The notes under the pieces: generated by a model
Databases searched by the model: none
What the model saw: only the letters and a program-made list of their open reading frames with translations
What the model was told of the DNA's origin: nothing
Translations under genes and position numbers: made by a program
From: Varroa destructor
Taxonomy: Eukaryota; Arthropoda; Arachnida; Mesostigmata; Varroidae
Length of the DNA stretch: 64,000 nt
NCBI RefSeq assembly: GCF_002443255.2
Contig: NW_019211456.1
Coordinates: 36,897,042-36,961,041 of the forward strand
Reading direction: 5' to 3'
Part shown: piece after piece, positions 62,301-64,000 of the stretch
Numbering within the stretch: position 1 is the first letter of the stretch
Layout of the letters: every line of letters starts with the position of its first letter

Positions 62301-64000
62301 CAATCAAGCGCGGATTGAAAACAAATGATTGAGTTGTATAGTGTATATAATTGTTGATTCGTCAACGATTCCACCGTTATCGTCGATTGGCCAAACTTCA
62401 TAGGCAACGATGAACAGGCAGACGTGCTCGCTCATTTATCCAATCGGCTGCAATCCACTCCTCTTCCCAATATGCTCCCCCGATTCTCTTGCTCTTTAAC
62501 TTTCCACTATATATTTGGATTCGTGTATAGGTACGTATCCGACGACGACGGTGTTGTTGTCGCTATCGTCGACGATGATGACGGCGGTAATCATGATGAT
62601 TCTAATGGTTGTAACTCATTTCGGCAAACGCGCGTGCTCCGACAGCTATACACGGAAAAGGCGTTTATCACACATAGGGCACGACGCGTGACGCCAACGG
62701 TCCGGCACCTCTGCCAATACGGCCGCTAACACAAGTAACTTTGCTAACGTAGTGAGTCCGTTTGTAGCTCGCAGTCGAGTGAATCGAAAACGTGGTAAGA
62801 AACATGTTGCAGGGATCATCGGTGTAATGGCAGAAACAACTGAAATAGTAAGAGTACTGAAATAGTGGCTGCAGCGGCAGGTACGAACAGGCGGCTGTAA
62901 GAGCACAGGTGAATCAATGGAGTTCGTGGTCGTTTCGAAGTCGCGATAAATAATCGATGAACAACCAAGAACACTCGGTACCGTAGATAGATTAATTAAG
63001 ATTTTCATCCTTACCACCAGCGTCAACAACAAAACAGGTAGCGACAATAAAAAGAACAACCGTACATGCAAAAAGCTCATGCAGCGAGCTCGTGCACGGA
63101 TGAGAAACAAGTTGCTTACAAGTTAATAGAAACTGATCAAACCTGATTACCAATATAATGCGCCTAAGTCATAGACTTTGCCACGTAGGATAACAGCCGA
63201 TATACGCAGGTTTTTTTTTTTTAGTTTCGAAGAACTCTGAACGTCTCTGCGTTTGTTCTGTTTTGGAAGCTTTACTTTTAGGGAGCATAGGGCAAATTCG
63301 TCTAGTATAGATGCTATATACGTTGGGCTTAAAAAAAAAAACAATTAATTGCTCTGCGCTGCATTAGAATAGTTTGTATAAAAAGAGCCGATAGCTTACC
63401 GACGCCAACGATCACGTCATTGTCGGGAATCTTGTTCTCCTTGTAGTAACGCTGATCATAGGAAACTATTCACTAGGAGCAAACATTTAGCTATTTCTGT
63501 AACGGTAGCAGATCATCAGTCTATAACTAGTAAATTAAATGATGAACTTGATTAGGTACAAAGTTGCAATTGCACCGCCAGTTCGCGTACAACTTACGGA
63601 ATCTCCGCGAACCGTATCGTGGACGAAACGCAACGTAGTATTCACGCTTATAGGGAGCTTATACCTTGCACGATTCACGCACATCAATCCCGCATCTTTA
63701 CCATTTTATAAACTCGATAAATATCCACATCCATTACTAGGTACTGGCAATGGTAGGATATTACGTAGGCTTGATCCCTACACTTTGGGAACTTGCGTAC
63801 TAAATTCCTAGCCACCTTTAAAATAAGTTCTCCGTCCTATGAGCAGTCATCAGTGTTGGCGATCGGAAACTACCACGACGGTAGAGGGTGCGCAGCGGAT
63901 AGGTTCACTTGCAGCCTACTGATATAAGACATAGCTAATAAGTAGTGTTCCATATTCCACCAAGGGAAAATGAAGTTGAATCGGAACTCTCGAACGCGAT
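59351..64000. other. AT-rich non-coding right end of the window
   Basis: No supported gene, RNA or mobile element. One perfect POU octamer (ATTTGCAT, 61,146-61,153) follows a TTAAT-type sequence. CGA/GAT triplets occur near 62,540-62,590. Confidence 0.45.

Noticed and set aside
1..64000. CRISPR arrays, operons, rRNA genes and bacterial features
   Set aside because: None seen. The repeats are simple microsatellites and the gene content is that of an animal nuclear genome.

Overview
The window looks like nuclear DNA of an arthropod. It is moderately AT-rich with no operon structure and no close gene packing. It carries many microsatellites (TA, CA, CT, AAT, CAG/CTG, CCG, poly-A/T), and only one open frame shows a recognisable protein family. 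That frame is an uninterrupted class III POU-homeodomain gene of the ventral veins lacking/drifter (Brn-1/2/4) type. The homeodomain wording ([13 protein letters not shown]) looks invertebrate. I cannot name the species; a mite or other chelicerate would be plausible, but that is a guess.

Layout: 1-12.9 kb is AT-rich desert with no supported gene. 12.9-15.6 kb is more GC-rich, with a perfect POU octamer abutting a SOX/TCF-type site. 15.6-16.3 kb is promoter-like (two GC boxes, a perfect CRE, a CCAAT box, CTG/CCG repeats). 16.3-18.05 kb is probably the long 5' leader, with a CT tract, an AAT/ATT hairpin and many upstream ATGs. The POU coding region runs 18,050-19,474. It ends at a TGA followed by C, and the same frame then stays open for 101 more codons to a TAG at 19,778-19,780. 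About 19.8-22.4 kb is the likely 3' UTR, with several AATAAA signals and a cluster of ACGTT palindromes. From 22.4 kb to the end I see no supported gene. The desert contains patches of GC-richer CAG/CCG/CGA-repeat DNA, several perfect hairpins, a 45-bp tandem duplication, a cluster of TA arrays, and a 1.13-kb almost pure GGTC array at 43,991-45,116.

How it fits together: a single intronless developmental transcription factor in a large non-coding territory is what is expected for a gene run by distant enhancers. The strongest observation is the in-frame Gln/Pro-rich extension behind a leaky-type stop. Stop-codon readthrough producing a C-terminally extended isoform has been reported for Drosophila Drifter/Vvl, so this window may show the same recoding in a distant arthropod. 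The other signals (SOX/TCF-POU site, 3' UTR palindromes, YY1/Pho-CTCF-like 12-mer, GGTC array) are hypotheses from sequence alone.
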